NCBI GenBank assembly: GCA_022842595.1
Contig: JALHPF010000016.1
Coordinates: forward strand, 1 to 64,000
Source: Rubrivivax sp.
GTDB lineage: Bacteria > Pseudomonadota > Gammaproteobacteria > Burkholderiales > Burkholderiaceae_C
Direction: 5' to 3'
DNA: 64,000 nucleotides
Shown: one piece after another, positions 21,812 through 32,348 of the stretch
Layout of the letters: each line of letters opens with the position of its first letter
Position numbering within the stretch: position 1 is the first letter of the stretch
Notes under the pieces: generated by a model
What the model was told of the DNA's origin: nothing
Databases searched by the model: none
Seen by the model: only the letters and a program-made list of their open reading frames with translations
Translations under genes and position numbers: made by a program

Positions 21812-22052
21812 GACCGGGCTCCGGCGCGTGCTAAACTTATTGGGTTTTCCCGAGGCATTTGCTGATAAAAGTGTTCTGCACTTCAGCCGTGCACTTCGGG
21901 ACAAACAAATCGCGAACCCGACCGAACCAAGGTGTCGCCCCTTTTTGACGAAACGCCAGCGATGCGCTGGGCGGTTTCAACACAGCCCGTCAGGGCAGTG
22001 GCTGGGGCGATGAAGCGGCGGGATTCTAGACCTAACCTTCGGAGTTAATTCC
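21812..22052 (+). promoter_or_regulatory. Divergent promoter region and rpsB leader
   Basis: This 241-base gap between the flavoprotein gene and rpsB is clearly more A/T-rich than its neighbours at 21840-21930, as expected for promoters in both directions. A hairpin lies at 21950-21978: GAAAC and CCAGCG pair with CGCTGG and GTTTC around an ATG loop, with a small internal loop. It follows CCCCTTTTTGAC. Leader RNAs that bind S2 are known for rpsB in proteobacteria; whether this is one is inference. CGGAG precedes the rpsB start. Confidence 0.45.
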
Positions 22053-22796
22053 ATGTCTGTCTCCATGCGTGAAATGCTGGAAGCGGGTGTCCATTTCGGC
22101 CACCAAACGCGCTTCTGGAACCCCAAGATGGCCCCGTACATCTACGGCCATCGCAACAAGATCCACATCATCAACCTCGAGAAGACGCAGCCGCTCTTCA
22201 ACGACGCGATGAAGTTCGTGCGCCAGCTGTCGGCCCGCCGCGGCACGATCCTGATGATCGGCACCAAGCGCCAGGCGCGTGAAGTGATCGCCCTGGAAGC
22301 CCAGCGTTGCGGCATGCCCTACGTCGACCAGCGCTGGCTGGGCGGCATGATGACCAACTTCAAGACGGTCAAGGGTTCCTTGAAGAAGCTCAAGGACATG
22401 CAGGCCACGAAGGAAAGCGGCACCGAGACGATGATCAAGAAGGAAGCGCTGCTGTTCGACCGCGACCTGATCAAGCTCGAGAAGGACATCGGCGGCATCC
22501 AGGACATGAGCGCGCTGCCCGACGCCATGTTCGTCATCGACGTCGGCTACCACAAGATCGCCGTGGCCGAAGCCAAGAAGCTGGGCATCCCGGTCATCGG
22601 TGTCGTCGACACCAACCACTCGCCCATCGGCATCGACTACGTCATCCCCGGCAACGACGACTCGGCCAAGGCCGTGGCGCTGTATGCGCGCTCGGTGGCC
22701 GACGCCGTGCTCGAAGGCCGGGCCAACGCCACGAACGAAGTGGTGCAGGCCACCACCACCGGCACCGACGAGTTCGTCGAAGTCAGCGAAGCCTGA
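22053..22796 (+). CDS. rpsB: 30S ribosomal protein S2
   Basis: S2 is a late-assembling protein of the small subunit, needed for S1 binding. The 247-residue protein has the typical start [16 protein letters not shown] and the segment [19 protein letters not shown] central coiled-coil-like part and the Rossmann-like [21 protein letters not shown] complete it. It heads the rpsB-tsf-pyrH-frr block as in most proteobacteria. The start ATG at 22053 has CGGAG about 10 bases upstream. Confidence 0.98.
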   Translation: MSVSMREMLEAGVHFGHQTRFWNPKMAPYIYGHRNKIHIINLEKTQPLFNDAMKFVRQLSARRGTILMIGTKRQAREVIALEAQRCGMPYVDQRWLGGMMTNFKTVKGSLKKLKDMQATKESGTETMIKKEALLFDRDLIKLEKDIGGIQDMSALPDAMFVIDVGYHKIAVAEAKKLGIPVIGVVDTNHSPIGIDYVIPGNDDSAKAVALYARSVADAVLEGRANATNEVVQATTTGTDEFVEVSEA

Positions 22797-22811
22797 CATC
22801 GCGTGTCGACA

Positions 22812-22877
22812 GGGCAGGCCTGGCGCCTGCCCGAGCCATCGAATCACCCCTGCAAGCGGCCGCACCTGGCCGCTTGC
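22812..22877 (+). terminator. Two tandem hairpins between rpsB and tsf (attenuator-like)
   Basis: Two perfect stems sit in the rpsB-tsf gap. The first is GGGCAGG (22812-22818) with CCTGCCC (22826-22832) and a 7-base loop. The second is GCAAGCGGCC (22852-22861) with GGCCGCTTGC (22868-22877) and a 6-base loop. There is no long T run, so partial termination, RNA processing or transcript stabilisation are all possible. Confidence 0.55.
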
Positions 22878-22899
22878 TTCCGTACGGAGAACATTCAGC

Positions 22900-23820
22900 A
22901 TGCCCGCAATCACCGCAAGCCTGGTGGCCGAACTGCGCGCCAAGACCGACGCGCCCATGATGGAATGCAAGAAAGCCCTGACCGAGGCCGAAGGCGACCT
23001 CGGCCGCGCCGAGGAGATCCTGCGCGTCAAGCTCGGGAACAAGGCTGGCAAGGCCGCCTCGCGAGTCACCGCCGAAGGCGTGATCTCGGCCAGCGTGAAC
23101 GGCACCACCGGTGCCCTGATCGAAGTCAACTGCGAAACCGACTTCGTGTCCAAGAACGAATCGTTCCTGGGCTTCGTCAAGTCGTGCGCCGATCTGGTGG
23201 CCGCGCACAACCCGGCCGACGTGGCCGCGCTGTCGGCCTTGCCACTGGCACAGGACGGCTTTGGCCCGACGGTTGAAGACGTTCGCAAGGGTCTGATCGG
23301 CAAGATCGGCGAGAACATGGCCATCCGTCGCTTCCAGCGCTACGCCGGCGGCGGCCAGCTGGCCAGCTACCTGCACGGCACGCGCATCGGCGTGGTCGTC
23401 GAATACACCGGTGACGAAGTCGCCGCCAAGGACGTGGCCATGCACGTGGCCGCGATGAAGCCCAAGGCGCTGGCCACCAGCGACGTTCCGGCCGAGCTGA
23501 TCGAGATCGAACGCCGCGTGGCCGCCGAAAAGGCGGCCGAGGACTCTGCAGCGGCTGTCGCCGCAGGCAAGCCTGCCCAATCGGCAGAGATCGTGGCCAA
23601 GCGGGTCGACGGCTCGGTGCAGAAGTTCCTGAAGGAGGTCTCGCTGCTGAACCAGACCTTCGTCAAGAACGACAAGCAGACCGTCGAGCAGATGCTGAAG
23701 GAAAAGGCCACGAAGGTGGCTGGCTTCACGCTGTACGTGGTGGGCGAAGGCATCGAGAAGAAGGTCGACGACTTCGCAGCCGAAGTGGCCGCACAGGTGG
23801 CCGCGGCCAAAGGCCAGTAA
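22900..23820 (+). CDS. tsf: Elongation factor Ts
   Basis: EF-Ts is the guanine nucleotide exchange factor of EF-Tu. The 306-residue protein starts at the ATG at 22900 with CGGAGA upstream. It has the N-terminal UBA-like helix region with [18 protein letters not shown] (the functional Thr-Asp and Cys-Lys-Lys segment) and [10 protein letters not shown] in the core. The longer open frame that begins inside rpsB is not used. The hairpins between rpsB and tsf may set the ratio of the two products. Confidence 0.98.
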   Translation: MPAITASLVAELRAKTDAPMMECKKALTEAEGDLGRAEEILRVKLGNKAGKAASRVTAEGVISASVNGTTGALIEVNCETDFVSKNESFLGFVKSCADLVAAHNPADVAALSALPLAQDGFGPTVEDVRKGLIGKIGENMAIRRFQRYAGGGQLASYLHGTRIGVVVEYTGDEVAAKDVAMHVAAMKPKALATSDVPAELIEIERRVAAEKAAEDSAAAVAAGKPAQSAEIVAKRVDGSVQKFLKEVSLLNQTFVKNDKQTVEQMLKEKATKVAGFTLYVVGEGIEKKVDDFAAEVAAQVAAAKGQ

Positions 23821-23848
23821 CACTGCGCTTGCGACGTCTGTGACGCCA

Positions 23849-23869
23849 GGGGCCCGTACCGCGGGCCCC
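23849..23869 (+). terminator. GC-rich hairpin after tsf
   Basis: GGGGCCCG (23849-23856) pairs with CGGGCCCC (23862-23869) around a 5-base loop in the 99-base tsf-pyrH gap. No T run follows. It may act as an attenuator or RNA-processing site rather than a full terminator, since pyrH and frr are usually partly cotranscribed with tsf. Confidence 0.5.
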
Positions 23870-23919
23870 GCCGTACACTCCCGCAGACCCCCGACTCCTA
23901 CTCGACGAGGCCGCCACCG

Positions 23920-24630
23920 ATGCCCGCATACAAGCGCATCCTGCTCAAGCTCTCCGGCGAAGCCCTGATGGGCGACGACGCGTACGGCATCAACCGCGCC
24001 ACCATCGTGCGCATGGTGCGCGAGGTGCAGGACGTGACCCGGCTCGGCTGCGAGGTGGCCGTCGTCATTGGCGGCGGCAACATCTTCCGCGGTGTCGCTG
24101 GTGGGGCGGTGGGCATGGACCGGGCCACGGCCGACTACATGGGCATGCTGGCCACGGTCATGAATTCGCTGGCCCTGGCCGACAGCATGCGCCAGGAAGG
24201 CATGACCGCCCGGGTCATGTCCGCCATCAGCATCGAACAGGTGGTCGAACCTTACGTTCGTCCGAAGGCGCTGCAGTACCTGGAAGAGGGCAAGGTCGTC
24301 ATCTTTGCGGCCGGCACCGGCAACCCCTTCTTCACCACCGACACCGCGGCTGCGCTGCGTGGGGCCGAAATCGGCGCGGAGATTGTTCTGAAGGCCACCA
24401 AGGTCGACGGCGTCTACAGCGCCGACCCCAAGAAAGACCCCCACGCGACGCGCTATTCGACGATCACCTTCGACGAAGCGATCTCGCGCAACCTCCAGGT
24501 CATGGACGCTACCGCCTTTGCGCTGTGCCGTGACCAGCGACTGCCCATCAAGGTGTTCAGCATCTTCAAGGCCGGCGCGCTCAAGCGCGTGGTCATGGGC
24601 GAAGACGAAGGCACCCTGGTTCACGTTTGA
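23920..24630 (+). CDS. pyrH: UMP kinase
   Basis: PyrH phosphorylates UMP to UDP in pyrimidine synthesis and belongs to the amino acid kinase fold, not the adenylate kinase fold. The 236-residue protein shows [10 protein letters not shown] near the N-terminus, [11 protein letters not shown], and [14 protein letters not shown] and [17 protein letters not shown], all typical. It ends 16 bases before frr. Length matches the family exactly. Confidence 0.98.
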   Translation: MPAYKRILLKLSGEALMGDDAYGINRATIVRMVREVQDVTRLGCEVAVVIGGGNIFRGVAGGAVGMDRATADYMGMLATVMNSLALADSMRQEGMTARVMSAISIEQVVEPYVRPKALQYLEEGKVVIFAAGTGNPFFTTDTAAALRGAEIGAEIVLKATKVDGVYSADPKKDPHATRYSTITFDEAISRNLQVMDATAFALCRDQRLPIKVFSIFKAGALKRVVMGEDEGTLVHV

Positions 24631-24646
24631 GGAGACTGCCACGGTC

Positions 24647-25207
24647 ATGAGCATTCCTGACATCAAGAAGACCGCCGAACAGAAGATGGGCAAGACCATC
24701 GAGGCGTTCAAGAACGAACTGCACAAGATCCGCACCGGCCGGGCCCACCCGGGGTTGCTGGACCAGGTGCAGGTGGACTATTACGGTTCGATGGTGCCGA
24801 TCAGCCAGGTCGCCAATGTCTCGCTTCTCGACTCGCGCACGATCAGCGTGCAGCCCTGGGAAAAGGGCCTGGGGCCCAAGATCGAGAAGGCCATCCGCGA
24901 GTCCGACCTGGGCCTGAACCCCTCGTCACAGGGTGACCTGCTGCGGGTGCCGATGCCGGGCCTGACCGAAGAGCGTCGGCGCGAGCTCACGAAGGTCGTG
25001 CGCCACGCCGGCGAGGAGGCGAAGATTGCCGTGCGCAGCATTCGCCGCGACGCGAACGAACAGCTGAAGAAGCTGCTCAAGGACAAGCTCGCGGCCGAGG
25101 ACGACGAGCGGCGCGCCCAGGACGAAGTGCAGCGCCTGACCGACCGCACCATCGCCGAGATCGACAAGCTTGTGCAGGGAAAAGAAGCGGAAGTGATGGC
25201 CGTCTGA
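24647..25207 (+). CDS. frr: Ribosome recycling factor
   Basis: RRF works with EF-G to split post-termination ribosomes. The 186-residue protein begins [20 protein letters not shown] at the ATG at 24647, with GAGGAGA upstream at the end of pyrH. It has the conserved [11 protein letters not shown] segment and a three-helix bundle ending in [15 protein letters not shown] and [14 protein letters not shown]. The open frame upstream of 24647 overlaps pyrH and is not real coding. Confidence 0.98.
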   Translation: MSIPDIKKTAEQKMGKTIEAFKNELHKIRTGRAHPGLLDQVQVDYYGSMVPISQVANVSLLDSRTISVQPWEKGLGPKIEKAIRESDLGLNPSSQGDLLRVPMPGLTEERRRELTKVVRHAGEEAKIAVRSIRRDANEQLKKLLKDKLAAEDDERRAQDEVQRLTDRTIAEIDKLVQGKEAEVMAV

Positions 25208-25248
25208 CGACGCCCTGTCCCTTTCCCTCGCCCAACCCCGTGACCTCG

Positions 25249-25989
25249 ATGCCGCCTCATGCCAATCTGGGCGAAGGAGTGCCTCGCCACGTTGCCGTGG
25301 TGATGGATGGCAACGGCCGGTGGGCGCGCCAGCGCTACATGCCGCGCTTCTTCGGCCACAAGCAGGGTGTCGATGCCCTGGTGCGCGCGGTGAACGCCTT
25401 TGCCGACCGCGGCGTGCAGTACCTCACCGTCTTCGCTTTCTCTTCGGAGAACTGGAAACGGCCGACCGAAGAGGTCTCTGGCCTGATGAGCCTGGTGCTG
25501 GTGGCAGTGTCGAAGTACCTCACCAAGATGGCTGGCGACGGTGTTCGCATCCGCATCATCGGCGACCGCACGGCGGTTTCCGACAAGCTGCGCGCAGCCT
25601 GGGAACACGCCGAGAAGCTGACCGAGCACAACACCCGCATCACCTTGTCGGTGGCCTTCAACTACGGCGGGCGCTGGGATGTCGTGCAGGCCTGCCGGCG
25701 GGCGCTGGCCGACGGAGTGAAACCCGAAGATTTCGACGAGCAGTTCCTCTCGCGCCAGCTGGCGCTGAGCTTCGCGCCCGACCCCGATCTCTTCATCCGC
25801 ACCGGCGGCGAGATGCGCATGAGCAATTTCCTGCTGTGGCAGGCGGCCTATGCCGAGCTCTTCTTCACCGAATGCCTGTGGCCCGACTTCGGCGAGGCCG
25901 AAATCGATGCGGCCTTGCTGGCTTATGCGCAGCGTGACCGCCGGTTTGGCGGCATCCGGGCGCCGGAAGTCGTGCCTGCAGGTGCATGA
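25249..25989 (+). CDS. uppS: Undecaprenyl diphosphate synthase (UppS)
   Basis: UppS is a cis-prenyltransferase that makes the C55 lipid carrier for peptidoglycan and O-antigen. The catalytic aspartate is D20 in VVMDGNGRWA, followed by the typical GHKQG and FAFSSENWKRP. The C-terminal RTGGEMRMSNFLLWQ motif is present. The ATG at 25249 gives 246 residues; a GTG three codons earlier (25240) is an alternative. The gene opens an envelope block with cdsA and dxr 72 bases downstream. Confidence 0.96.
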   Translation: MPPHANLGEGVPRHVAVVMDGNGRWARQRYMPRFFGHKQGVDALVRAVNAFADRGVQYLTVFAFSSENWKRPTEEVSGLMSLVLVAVSKYLTKMAGDGVRIRIIGDRTAVSDKLRAAWEHAEKLTEHNTRITLSVAFNYGGRWDVVQACRRALADGVKPEDFDEQFLSRQLALSFAPDPDLFIRTGGEMRMSNFLLWQAAYAELFFTECLWPDFGEAEIDAALLAYAQRDRRFGGIRAPEVVPAGA

Positions 25990-26061
25990 CATGCGCGCGG
26001 GGGCAGTGACCCGGCCGGCCGCAGGTCGGCGGCGCCCCGGCCTTCGCTGCATCTGACCGCC

Positions 26062-26907
26062 ATGCTGTTGCCGCGCATCGTCACTGCGATCGTGCTCGTG
26101 GCCCTGTTGCTGGCAGCGCTGGCGCAGGCCAGCGTCTGGCCCTTCGCCCTGCTGACGCTGGCCCTGATGGCAGCGGCGGGCTGGGAATGGGGCCGACTCA
26201 ACCAGGCCGCCGGCCTTGCGCCGCTGTTTTTCGGGGCTGTCGTGGGTGCAGCCGGGCTGTTGGCGCTGGCCAGCGCCTGGGGTGTGCAGGCACCGGCTGC
26301 CCTTTGGTGGGCCGCGGTGGCGCTGTGGGCCGTGGGCGGTGCGTTGGCGCTTCACCGGGGGCCAGGCGCCTGGCCGCAGTTGCCGCGACCGGCACGCTGG
26401 CTGCTGGGTCTGGCGGGCCTGTGGGTGGCGTGGCTGGCACTGGCCAATGCACGCGGGCTGGGCATCAACTTCCTGTTGTCGACCCTTTGCCTGGTGTGGG
26501 CGGCAGATGTCGCGGCCTACTTCGGGGGCCGCCGCTTTGGCCGCCGCAAGCTGGCACCCACCATCAGCCCCGGCAAGAGCTGGGAAGGCGTCTGGTCCGG
26601 CTTCGCCGGGGTGCTGTTGCTGGCCGTGGTGTGGCTGGCCATCGACCGGAACTTCGGCGTCGACAGCGCCAGTCTTTACACCCGGCTGCAGCAGGGGCTG
26701 GGCTGGAGCGGCATGCTGCTGGCGTTGGCCTTGCTGGCGGGCTTCAGCGTCGCCGGTGACCTGATCGAATCTCTCGTCAAGCGGGCGGCTGGTGCGAAGG
26801 ACAGCAGTCGCCTGCTGCCCGGCCACGGTGGCGTGCTCGACCGCGTGGACGCGCTGCTGCCCGTGCTGCCGCTGGCCCTGGCCCTGACTTCCCTGAGCAC
26901 TCCATGA
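26062..26907 (+). CDS. cdsA: Phosphatidate cytidylyltransferase CdsA
   Basis: CdsA makes CDP-diacylglycerol, the precursor of all bacterial phospholipids. The 281-residue integral membrane protein has about eight hydrophobic segments. It carries ISPGKSWEG and the full CDP-diglyceride synthase signature from [11 protein letters not shown] through [12 protein letters not shown] at about residues 236-262. Its TGA overlaps the dxr ATG (ATGA), so the genes are coupled. Confidence 0.96.
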   Translation: MLLPRIVTAIVLVALLLAALAQASVWPFALLTLALMAAAGWEWGRLNQAAGLAPLFFGAVVGAAGLLALASAWGVQAPAALWWAAVALWAVGGALALHRGPGAWPQLPRPARWLLGLAGLWVAWLALANARGLGINFLLSTLCLVWAADVAAYFGGRRFGRRKLAPTISPGKSWEGVWSGFAGVLLLAVVWLAIDRNFGVDSASLYTRLQQGLGWSGMLLALALLAGFSVAGDLIESLVKRAAGAKDSSRLLPGHGGVLDRVDALLPVLPLALALTSLSTP

Positions 26908-28121
26908 CATCAGCCTTCAACACACGCCAGGAACGCCGGCCGCTGCGGCTGGCCGTGCTCGGCTCTACCGGTTCGGTGGGCGCCAGCACGCTGGACGTCG
27001 TGGCACGCCACCCCGAACGCTTCGAAATTGTCGGTCTGACGGCCCATTCACGCGTGGACATGCTGCTGCAGCAATGCCTGCGCTTCAAGCCGCGCGTTGC
27101 CGTCCTGCCGACCGAGGAACGCGCACGCGAACTGCGCAGTGCGCTGGCCGGACACGCCGTGCGCACCGAGGTGCTGGTCGGCCCCCAGGCGCTTTGCGAC
27201 CTGGCCGCCAGCAGCGAGGTCGACAGCGTCATGGCGGCCATCGTCGGCGCCGCAGGCCTGCCGCCGTGCATGGCCGCGGCGCGCGCTGGCAAGCGCCTGC
27301 TGCTGGCGAACAAGGAAGCCCTGGTGGTCGGCGCCGACCTGTTCATGCAGGCGGTGAAGGACGGTGGCGCGACGCTGCTGCCGATCGACAGTGAACATTC
27401 CGCCATCTTCCAGTGCCTGCCCGAAGACCGCAGCCGGTGGGCCGAGCGCATCGACCACATCATCCTCACTGCCAGCGGCGGCCCGTTCCGCGAGCGTGAT
27501 CCGGCCACCTTCGACAGCATCACGCCGGCCCAGGCCGTGGCGCATCCGAACTGGGTGATGGGGCAGAAGATCTCGGTCGATTCGGCGACGATGATGAACA
27601 AGGCGCTGGAAGTGATCGAAGCACGCTGGCTGTTCGACCTGGCGCCCGAGCGCATCCGCGTGGTGCTGCACCCGCAGAGCATCATCCATTCGATGGTGGT
27701 CTGCCGCGACGCTTCGGTGCTGGCGCAGCTGGGCACGCCCGACATGAAGGTTCCCATTGCGTATGGCCTGTCGTTCCCCGACCGTGTCGAGTCTGGCGCC
27801 GAGCGCCTGGACTTCCTGAAACTGCAGGCCCTGACCTTCGAGCCGCCCGACCCGGCCCGTTTCCCCGGTCTGCAACTGGCCTACGACGCCCTGGCGGCGC
27901 CCAGCGGCAGCACCGCGGTGCTGAACGCGGCCAACGAAGAAGCCGTGGCCGCCTTCCTGGCCGGGCGCATCCGGTTCCCGGCCATCCATCGTGTGAATGC
28001 CGACACGGTCGAGGCCTTCGTCTCTCGGCTTGGGCCGGCACGCCAGCTCGACGACGTTCTCGACATCGACACCCGGGCCCGCGCCCACGCCCGCCAGCGC
28101 ATCCAGGAGCTTGCCGCGTGA
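26904..28121 (+). CDS. dxr: 1-deoxy-D-xylulose 5-phosphate reductoisomerase
   Basis: Dxr catalyses the NADPH-dependent conversion of DXP to MEP, the committed step of the MEP isoprenoid pathway and the target of fosmidomycin. The 405-residue protein has the NADPH-binding [13 protein letters not shown] near the N-terminus, the metal-binding PIDSEHSA, and the substrate loop region [19 protein letters not shown] supplies another conserved acidic site. It overlaps both neighbours by 4 bases (ATGA with cdsA, GTGA with rseP). Confidence 0.97.
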   Translation: MTSAFNTRQERRPLRLAVLGSTGSVGASTLDVVARHPERFEIVGLTAHSRVDMLLQQCLRFKPRVAVLPTEERARELRSALAGHAVRTEVLVGPQALCDLAASSEVDSVMAAIVGAAGLPPCMAAARAGKRLLLANKEALVVGADLFMQAVKDGGATLLPIDSEHSAIFQCLPEDRSRWAERIDHIILTASGGPFRERDPATFDSITPAQAVAHPNWVMGQKISVDSATMMNKALEVIEARWLFDLAPERIRVVLHPQSIIHSMVVCRDASVLAQLGTPDMKVPIAYGLSFPDRVESGAERLDFLKLQALTFEPPDPARFPGLQLAYDALAAPSGSTAVLNAANEEAVAAFLAGRIRFPAIHRVNADTVEAFVSRLGPARQLDDVLDIDTRARAHARQRIQELAA

Positions 28122-29506
28122 TCACCACCATCCTGGCCTTCCTGCTGACCCTGGGCGTGCTCATCGTCATCCATGAGTACGGTCACTACCGCGTGGCAGT
28201 CGCTTGCGGCGTCAAGGTGCTGCGCTTCTCGGTCGGTTTCGGGCAGGTGCTGTGGCGCCACCAGAAGACGCCCGATTCGACGGAATTCGTGGTGTGTGCC
28301 TTGCCACTGGGTGGTTATGTGCGCATGCTCGACGAACGCGAAGGCGGCGTGCTGCCGTCGGAGCTGCCGCGTGCATTCAACCGTCAGTCGCTGGCCAAGC
28401 GCACGGCCATCGTGGCGGCCGGACCGGTGGCCAATCTCGCGCTGGCCATCCTGCTCTACGCCATGGCGCACTGGATCGGTCTGCAGGAGCCGAAGGCCGT
28501 GCTGGGCCCGCCGGTGGCCGAGAGCCGCGCCGAACGGGCCGGCATGCAGGCCGGCGACTGGGTGCGTGCACTGGCCCAGGACGGCGGCGAGTGGCGCGAC
28601 GTCGACTCGCTCACCGACCTGCGCTGGGAAGTGACGCAGACCGCCCTGCGCCAGGGCCGCATCGACCTGCAGGTCAGCCGCCGCGACGGCACGGGCAAGC
28701 GTACCGTGAGCCTGGACCTGGCCGGCCTTCCCACCCGCGATGTCGACGCCAGCCTGATGCGCACCATCGGCCTGGGCGGCCCCTACAGCGAACCGGTGCT
28801 GGGCGAAGTCAAGGCCGGTGGGCCGGCCGCGCAGGCTGGCCTGCTGGCCGGCGACCGTGTGCTCAGTGTCGACGGGCAGGCCCTGAGCGATGCCCAGACC
28901 CTGCGTGAACGCATCCGCGCCGGTGTCGCCGACGGCCGTGGCCAGGCCCAGGCCTGGGTGGTCGAACGCAGTGGCCAGACTCTGCGTTTGACGGTGACGC
29001 CGCGGGTCGTCGCCGACGCCGCTGCCAACGACGGCGCGGGTGCCAGTGTCGGCCGCATCGACGCCTTCGTCGGCCAACCGGCCGAGATGGTGACCGTCCA
29101 GCGCGGCCCCATCGACGGCCTCGTGCTGGGTGTCAGCCGCACCTGGGAAGTCTCGGCGCTGACGGTGAAGATGCTGGGACGCATGCTGATCGGCGAAGCG
29201 TCGATCAAGAACCTCAGCGGGCCGCTGACGATTGCCGATTACGCGGGCCAGTCGGTCAACCAGGGCCTGGCTTTCTACCTGGGTTTCCTGGCGCTGGTCA
29301 GTGTCAGCCTGGGGGTGCTGAACCTTTTGCCGCTGCCCATGCTCGATGGCGGCCACCTGATGTATTACATTTTCGAGGCTGTGACCGGGCGCCCGCCGTC
29401 CGATCTCTGGCTGGCCAGACTGCAGCGTGGCGGCATTGCCGTCCTGATGCTCATGATGTCGGTCGCCCTCTACAACGACGTGGCCCGCCTGCTGGGCGCC
29501 AACTGA
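28118..29506 (+). CDS. rseP: RseP site-2 intramembrane zinc protease
   Basis: RseP cleaves membrane-bound anti-sigma factors such as RseA and leftover signal peptides within the inner membrane. The 462-residue protein starts with GTG at 28118. The zinc site is H19-E20-Y21-G22-H23 in the first membrane segment, with the third ligand D410 in the [11 protein letters not shown] motif. Two PDZ-like domains lie between (about residues 110-300). Its place before bamA is conserved and ties it to envelope stress control. No rseA or rpoE is in this window. Confidence 0.96.
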   Translation: MITTILAFLLTLGVLIVIHEYGHYRVAVACGVKVLRFSVGFGQVLWRHQKTPDSTEFVVCALPLGGYVRMLDEREGGVLPSELPRAFNRQSLAKRTAIVAAGPVANLALAILLYAMAHWIGLQEPKAVLGPPVAESRAERAGMQAGDWVRALAQDGGEWRDVDSLTDLRWEVTQTALRQGRIDLQVSRRDGTGKRTVSLDLAGLPTRDVDASLMRTIGLGGPYSEPVLGEVKAGGPAAQAGLLAGDRVLSVDGQALSDAQTLRERIRAGVADGRGQAQAWVVERSGQTLRLTVTPRVVADAAANDGAGASVGRIDAFVGQPAEMVTVQRGPIDGLVLGVSRTWEVSALTVKMLGRMLIGEASIKNLSGPLTIADYAGQSVNQGLAFYLGFLALVSVSLGVLNLLPLPMLDGGHLMYYIFEAVTGRPPSDLWLARLQRGGIAVLMLMMSVALYNDVARLLGAN

Positions 29507-29511
29507 ATCCC

Positions 29512-31815
29512 ATGTTCCCTGTTTCTCCGTTCGGGCCTTTGCGCCATTGCGCGGCCGTGGTGGTCGCTGCGGCAGCCGTCCTGGCTGCACCTGCCCAGGC
29601 TGTCGAGCCCTTCGTTCTGAAGGACATCCGCATCGAAGGCCTGCAGCGAACCGACCCGGGCACGGTGTTCGCTGCGCTGCCCTTCCGCATAGGCGACACC
29701 TACACCGACGACAAGGGCTCCACGGCATTGCGCTCCTTGTTCGCCACCGGCCTGTTCAAGGACGTGCGCATCGAGATCGAAGGCGAGGTCGCGGTCATCA
29801 TCGTCGACGAGCGTTCCATCATCGCCGGCGTCACCTTCGTCGGCCTGAAGGAATTCGACAAGGACCCGCTGTCGAAGTCACTGCGCGACGCCGGCATCGG
29901 CGAAGGCCTGCCCTTCGACCGCGCGCTCATCGACCGTGCCGAGCAGGAGATCAAGCGCCAATACCTCGGCCGCAGCCTCTACGGCGCCGAAGTGGTGACG
30001 ACGATCACGCCGATCGAGCGCAACCGCGTCAATGTCACCTTCACGATGACCGAAGGTGATGCCGCGCGAATCGCCGACATCCGCATCACCGGCAACAAGG
30101 TCTTCGACAGTTCGACCCTGCTGGGCCTGTTCGAGCTGACGCCTTCGGGCTGGTTCACCTGGTACAGCAAGACCGACCGCTACTCGCGCACCAAGCTCAA
30201 CGCCGACCTGGAAAAGCTGCGCGCCTACTACGTCAACCGTGGTTACCTCGAATTCGCGATCGAATCCACCCAGGTGACGATCTCGCCCGACAAGCAGACG
30301 ATCTCGGTGGCGATCTCGGTGCGTGAAGGCCAGCCCTACACCGTCACGAGCGTCAGGCTGGAAGGCGACTACCTCGGCAAGGAAGACGAATTCCGCGCCT
30401 TCGTGGCCCTGCGCCCGGGCCAGCCCTATCGTGGCGACGCGGTGGCAGAGACCACGCGCCGCTTCACCGACCTGTTCGGTCTGTACGGCTATGCCTTCGC
30501 GCGCATCGAGCAGCGCCCCGAGATCGACCGTGCCACGGGCCAGGTGGCCGTGGTGCTCAGCGCCGACCCAGCGCGCCGCGTGTACGTTCGCCGCATCGAC
30601 GTGGCCGGCAACACGCGCACCCGGGACGAAGTCATCCGGCGTGAATTCCGCCAGCTCGAATCGGCCTGGTACGACGGCGGGTTGATCAAGCTGTCGAAGG
30701 AACGCGTCGAGCGGCTGGGGTACTTCAAGGACGTCGACGTCGAGACCAATGAAGTACCCGGCGCACCCGACCAGGTCGACCTCGTTGTCAACGTCACCGA
30801 GAAGCCCACCGGCAACCTGGTCGTCGGTGCCGGCTATTCGAACGCCGAGAAGTTCACCTTCACCGCGTCGATCAAGCAGGACAACGCCTTCGGTTCGGGC
30901 AACTACCTGGGCATCGAAGTCAACACCAGCCGCTACAACCGCGCACTGGTCCTGAGCACCGTCGATCCGTATTTCACCGTGGACGGCATCTCGCGCGCCA
31001 TCGACGTGTTCTACCGCGTCAGCCGGCCATTCAACAGCCTGGGTGACGCCTACGACCTGACCACGCCCGGTGCTGCCATTCGTTTTGGCGTGCCGTTCTC
31101 CGAATACGACACCGTGTTCCTCGGCGCCGGCTTCGAGCGCACCGAGATCGGCACCAGCGCCGGCATCCCGCTGAGCTACCTGAACTACCGCACCCTGTAC
31201 GGCAACAAGGCCAACGCCTTCCCGTTGACGCTGGGCTGGGCCCGCGATGCACGCGACAGCGTGCTCACGCCTTCGGCCGGGCGCTACCAGCGCGTGAACC
31301 TGGAGGCGAGCCTCTTCGGTGACGTGCGTTACACCCGCACCAATCTGCAGTACCAGGAGTTCTGGGGCCTGCCGTTCAGGATGTCGCTGGGCGTGAACGC
31401 AGAAATCGGCTTCGGCAAGGGGCTGGGAGGCAAGCCATTCCCGGTGTTCAAGAACTTCTACGGCGGCGGCCTGGGCACGGTGCGTGGCTTCGAACAGGGC
31501 TCGCTGGGCGTGGTCGACCCCACGGGCGCCTACATCGGTGGCGCCAAGCGCTTCAACCTGAACACTTCGCTGTACTTCCCGGTGCCCGGCACCGGCAACG
31601 ACAAGTCGTTGCGTGTGTTCGCCTTCGTCGACACCGGCAACGTCTGGCGCGAAGACGAGAAGGTCACGGGCGACTCGCTGCGCTCGTCGGTGGGCGTGGG
31701 TCTCAGCTGGATCTCGCCGGTCGGCCCGCTGCAGCTGAGCTACGGCAAGCCGGTGCAGTTCCTGCGCAACGATAGAATCCAACGTTTCCAATTCCAGATC
31801 GGGACTGCGTTCTGA
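29512..31815 (+). CDS. bamA: Outer membrane assembly factor BamA
   Basis: BamA is the essential beta-barrel that inserts other barrels into the outer membrane. The 767-residue precursor has a signal peptide cleaved after about A30 (PAQA-VEPF). Five POTRA domains follow (about 31-420; FVLKDIRIEGLQRTDPG starts the first), then a 16-strand barrel. The barrel has the conserved lid-lock VRGFEQGSLG and ends in FQFQIGTAF, with the terminal aromatic residue that outer membrane proteins need. It works with BamB (6937). The TGA overlaps the skp ATG by one base. Confidence 0.97.
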   Translation: MFPVSPFGPLRHCAAVVVAAAAVLAAPAQAVEPFVLKDIRIEGLQRTDPGTVFAALPFRIGDTYTDDKGSTALRSLFATGLFKDVRIEIEGEVAVIIVDERSIIAGVTFVGLKEFDKDPLSKSLRDAGIGEGLPFDRALIDRAEQEIKRQYLGRSLYGAEVVTTITPIERNRVNVTFTMTEGDAARIADIRITGNKVFDSSTLLGLFELTPSGWFTWYSKTDRYSRTKLNADLEKLRAYYVNRGYLEFAIESTQVTISPDKQTISVAISVREGQPYTVTSVRLEGDYLGKEDEFRAFVALRPGQPYRGDAVAETTRRFTDLFGLYGYAFARIEQRPEIDRATGQVAVVLSADPARRVYVRRIDVAGNTRTRDEVIRREFRQLESAWYDGGLIKLSKERVERLGYFKDVDVETNEVPGAPDQVDLVVNVTEKPTGNLVVGAGYSNAEKFTFTASIKQDNAFGSGNYLGIEVNTSRYNRALVLSTVDPYFTVDGISRAIDVFYRVSRPFNSLGDAYDLTTPGAAIRFGVPFSEYDTVFLGAGFERTEIGTSAGIPLSYLNYRTLYGNKANAFPLTLGWARDARDSVLTPSAGRYQRVNLEASLFGDVRYTRTNLQYQEFWGLPFRMSLGVNAEIGFGKGLGGKPFPVFKNFYGGGLGTVRGFEQGSLGVVDPTGAYIGGAKRFNLNTSLYFPVPGTGNDKSLRVFAFVDTGNVWREDEKVTGDSLRSSVGVGLSWISPVGPLQLSYGKPVQFLRNDRIQRFQFQIGTAF

Positions 31816-32339
31816 TGAAGACTTCTGCCATTCAATGGCTGGCCGCTGCCGCGGTGCTGATGTCCAGCGCTGCGCCCGTGTTGGCCCAGGACCTGAAGAT
31901 CGGTTACGTGAACAGCGAACGTGTGCTGCGCGAAGCCGTTCCCGCCAAGGCGGCCCAGACCAAGCTGGAAGCCGAGTTCGGCAAGCGCGAGAAGGAACTC
32001 ACCGACCTCGCCCAGCGCCTGAAGACGGCGGCCGACAAGCTCGAGAAGGACGGCCCCACGCTCGCCCCCAGCGAGCAGCAGCGCCGCCAGCGCGAACTGG
32101 TGGAGCAGGACCGCGACATCCAGCGCAAGCGCCGGGAATTCCAGGAAGACCTGAACCAGCGGCGCAACGAAGAGCTGGCTGCGGTGGTGGAGCGGGCCAA
32201 CCGCGTCATCAAGCAGATCTTCGACAACGAGAAGTACGACGTGATCCTGCAGGAGGCGGTGTTTGCCAGCAGCAAGGTCGACATCACCGACAAGGTCATC
32301 AAGGCCCTGAACACGCCCGCTGCACCGGGCGCCAAGTAA
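31815..32339 (+). CDS. skp: Periplasmic chaperone Skp (OmpH)
   Basis: Skp is a jellyfish-like periplasmic chaperone that carries unfolded outer membrane proteins to BAM. The 174-residue precursor has a signal peptide cleaved near A24 (PVLA-QDLKIGYV). A long charged helical region (about 50-145, rich in Lys, Arg, Glu, Gln) would form the tentacles. ATG 31815 gives a TGATG junction with bamA. Order bamA-skp-lpxD-fabZ-lpxA-lpxB is the classical one. Confidence 0.94.
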   Translation: MKTSAIQWLAAAAVLMSSAAPVLAQDLKIGYVNSERVLREAVPAKAAQTKLEAEFGKREKELTDLAQRLKTAADKLEKDGPTLAPSEQQRRQRELVEQDRDIQRKRREFQEDLNQRRNEELAAVVERANRVIKQIFDNEKYDVILQEAVFASSKVDITDKVIKALNTPAAPGAK

Positions 32340-32348
32340 GCCCTGGCG

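Noticed and set aside
22783..24735. Very long minus-strand open frame opposite tsf and pyrH; similar long frames lie opposite ppsA, the symporter, bamA, dnaK, rpoD and frr-uppS-cdsA
   Set aside because: These are antisense shadows of G/C-ending codons in real genes. Their translations are rich in His, Arg, Gln and Val and resemble no family, while the opposite strand encodes secure proteins.
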